Shown piece by piece: positions 62,055 through 64,000 of a DNA stretch of 64,000 bases (the stretch's first letter is position 1; each line of letters opens with the position of its first letter). Below the pieces are notes generated by a model. It was given only the letters and a program-made list of their open reading frames with translations, did no database searches and had not been told where the DNA came from. The DNA lies in NCBI GenBank assembly GCA_029866965.1, contig CP123444.1, forward strand, positions 372,001 through 436,000, given 5' to 3'. The position numbers and the translations under genes are program-made. The stretch is from Flavobacteriaceae bacterium YJPT1-3. GTDB taxonomy: Bacteria; Bacteroidota; Bacteroidia; Flavobacteriales; Flavobacteriaceae.

Positions 62055-64000
62055 CTTGTTCTTCAATATTCTTTTCTTTAATAGCGCGTTCTACCTCTTC
62101 TTTGGTCACTTCGTTACCCGTGATCAGCCACTTGATCTTGGTCTTGGCCGAATTGGTCACCGAGATCAATAAGGGCAATAACAATAGGGTAAGCACGGTA
62201 GCAATTCCGATACCGTAGGCAATAGAAATGGCCATGGGTTTTAAGAATTGGGCCTGTCGGCTCTTCTCAAAAAGGAGCGGTGCCAATCCGGCAATGGTGG
62301 TCAGAGAGGTTAAAAATATCGCTCTAAAACGAGACTTACCGGCTTCATAAAGGGCCTCATCAAATTTAAGCCCTTCGGTCAGGAAGCTGTTGAATTTACC
62401 GATGAGCACCAGGCCATCATTCACCATAATTCCGATCAAGGCAATGATCCCCAGAGCGGAGAGCACATTGATGGGGAACCCATGTATGGCATGCCCCCAG
62501 GCCACACCAATGATGCTGAACGGAATAAGCGATAACAATAGAAACGGTTGACTGTAGGAGCGAAAGGTAAAGGCGATGGTAGCAAAAATGAGGAAAATGA
62601 CCACCGGAAAAACCTTACCGGCAGAGTTAGACAGCTTTTCAGCCTCTCGATTCTGACCCTCGTAGGAGACAGAAACCGTGGGGTACTTAGACTGGATCTC
62701 CGGAATTTTATTGGTCTGTATGTCCAGTAAGATGTCTGTCGCACTGTCGTTGGGATTCTCTAGATCAGCCTCCACCCGGATCTCCCTTTTTCCGTCTAAG
62801 TGACTAATGGATTCTTCTCCACGAGCAATGGTGTAGGTCGCGATTTCAGAAAATGGAACACGCGCTCCGCTTGGCGTTTGTATGCGCATATTATCCAAAT
62901 TCTTAATGGAGGAACGGTTGGCTTCGTCATAGCGCACCCAGACGCGAATCTCATCCTGACCCCGCTGAAAACGCTGGGCTTGAGCCCCAAAGAATCCGGC
63001 ACGCACCTGACCCATGACCTGCTGTAGGTTAAGTCCTAAGGCATAGGCACTTTCTTTTAGGGTAACGTCCAGCTCTTTCTTTCCTTCCGGATCGGTATCC
63101 ACCACATCTCTCAACTGCGGATTTTCGTCCAGGTAGGCTCTAAGTTCCTCTTTGGCACCTTCCAATTCTTCTTTGTTGTTACTGAGCAGAGCTACGGAGA
63201 TGGGTTTCCCGCCAAAATTCCCTCCGGAACCAAAGGTCAATCGCTCTACTCCGTACACCTCGCCTACTTCATCGCGTATGGCGTTAGTGATCTCCGGGGA
63301 GCCCATATCCCGCTCTTCACCGGGTAATAAATTCACCGTAAGGGAGGCCTTATTATTCCCTGGACCTACCCGTTTAATGATATTTTCTACAACCTGTTTG
63401 TTTTCAGTTTGCTTTTCGGTAAGCTCTTCATTGACCCTCCAGGCCGCCTGTTCGACCATGGTGATGATGGAATCGGTGATTTTTGGATTGGTTCCCTCGG
63501 GCATCAGCAGATCAATACTTACCCGGTCACTGGCGATACTGGGGAAAATGGTCAATCGAACGACTCCGCTGGCAATGGAAGCGATGGTAACGACCATCAA
63601 CGCCACATAAATCGAAAAGATGATGAAGCGATTATTTAAGGTAAAGCGTAAGGCAGGCGCATAGATCTTATCCCGACAAAAACTCATGAACTGATCTCCA
63701 TATTCATTGAACTTCCTGAGCTTCATAAAGATCTTGGAAATCCCCTTCTGCTCCTTCTTATCCAATTCTTCCTGACGGACCAAAGCTTTGGAATGCGCAA
63801 TATGCGCTGGCAGGATGATCAAAGCTTCTACCAAAGACACCACCAGTGTTAAAATAACCACCGTAGAGACCTCAGCAAAGAACTCACCAATACGACTGTC
63901 CAAAAACAAAAAGGTGGAAAAGGCGAGCACCGTTGTGATGATGGCCGATAAGATGGGCGGCAATACCTCGATAGTGCCGTCTACTGCTGCCTGTATAGGT
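62038..64000 (-). CDS. RND efflux transporter permease (AcrB/MMPL-like), 5' part outside window
   Basis: The frame is open from the stop at 62038 to the window edge, giving more than 650 C-terminal residues. Visible are a TM4-6 block (TVVILTLVVSLVEALIILPAHIAHS), the periplasmic porter domain (RLTIFPSIASDRVSIDLLMPEGTNP) and the second-half helices (SIIGVAWGHAIHGFPINVLS, LGIIALIGIMVNDGLVLIGK, TTIAGLAPLLFEKSRQAQ). The VND/GLVLIGK segment is the pattern of drug/hydrophobe exporters rather than of the metal-type CusA seen at 38 kb. It works with the coupled TolC protein; the adaptor gene would be outside the window. Confidence 0.9.
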   Translation of the reverse strand, partial: PIQAAVDGTIEVLPPILSAIITTVLAFSTFLFLDSRIGEFFAEVSTVVILTLVVSLVEALIILPAHIAHSKALVRQEELDKKEQKGISKIFMKLRKFNEYGDQFMSFCRDKIYAPALRFTLNNRFIIFSIYVALMVVTIASIASGVVRLTIFPSIASDRVSIDLLMPEGTNPKITDSIITMVEQAAWRVNEELTEKQTENKQVVENIIKRVGPGNNKASLTVNLLPGEERDMGSPEITNAIRDEVGEVYGVERLTFGSGGNFGGKPISVALLSNNKEELEGAKEELRAYLDENPQLRDVVDTDPEGKKELDVTLKESAYALGLNLQQVMGQVRAGFFGAQAQRFQRGQDEIRVWVRYDEANRSSIKNLDNMRIQTPSGARVPFSEIATYTIARGEESISHLDGKREIRVEADLENPNDSATDILLDIQTNKIPEIQSKYPTVSVSYEGQNREAEKLSNSAGKVFPVVIFLIFATIAFTFRSYSQPFLLLSLIPFSIIGVAWGHAIHGFPINVLSALGIIALIGIMVNDGLVLIGKFNSFLTEGLKFDEALYEAGKSRFRAIFLTSLTTIAGLAPLLFEKSRQAQFLKPMAISIAYGIGIATVLTLLLLPLLISVTNSAKTKIKWLITGNEVTKEEVERAIKEKNIEEQDDEAA

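Overview
The window reads as a chromosomal segment of a marine-type member of the Bacteroidota, most likely a Flavobacteriaceae. The reasons are a gliding-type ABC ATPase (GldA), a secreted protein with a type IX secretion (T9SS) tail, DUF3857/transglutaminase proteins, a DAHP synthase-chorismate mutase fusion in an aromatic operon, a TPR-AraC hybrid regulator, TonB-plug proteins, DUF3347 copper proteins, and few recognisable Shine-Dalgarno sequences. I cannot assign a genus. No rRNA, CRISPR array, phage or IS element was seen; one initiator tRNA is present.

Layout. 1-13.1 kb (minus): an aromatic amino acid operon, pheA - aminotransferase - tyrA - DAHP synthase/chorismate mutase, then rsgA, dtd, three DUF3857 envelope proteins (two are tandem paralogues), a MazG-like pyrophosphohydrolase and aroA, which is cut by the window edge. 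A Phe/Tyr-rich leader peptide and a terminator hairpin sit directly before pheA and form a textbook attenuator. 13.3-15.3 kb (plus): gldA and a membrane EEP-family phosphatase/nuclease. 15.3-21.4 kb: a compact cluster of two esterases, two ATP-grasp proteins, a GCS2 ligase and a class I glutamine amidotransferase. This looks like an uncharacterised amide-bond-forming pathway. 21.5-25.1 kb: a HAD phosphatase, a T9SS-exported repeat protein and a LuxR-type regulator. 25.3-35.0 kb: two giant adjacent proteins (1783 and 1445 aa) of no family I recognise. 35.1-37.4 kb: an AsmA-like protein and an Fpg/Nei glycosylase without its zinc cysteines. 37.4-51.5 kb: a long copper/heavy-metal export operon (HYC_CC_PP protein, CusA, four-helix protein, TolC, DUF3347 lipoprotein, permease, CopA, DUF2911, PepSY, CusB). 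52.0-57.7 kb: two tandem cassettes, each a small Cys/Thr-rich RiPP-like precursor followed by a plug-TPR protein, with a divergent TPR-AraC regulator. 58-64 kb: initiator tRNA, glycosyltransferase, AraC regulator, CPXCG protein, and a TolC-RND efflux pair that runs off the window.

Three things cut across the annotation. (1) The palindrome TTTCGCGAAA occurs perfectly 12 times, nearly always inside genes, against a chance expectation well below one. (2) Four apparent single-base indels at short homopolymers, plus one nonsense codon, cluster between 42 and 56 kb (tolC, copA, both precursors, one plug-TPR gene). They are either real decay or assembly error. (3) The two RiPP-like cassettes share a promoter-proximal block and almost identical receptor 3' halves, while their precursors and receptor 5' halves differ.
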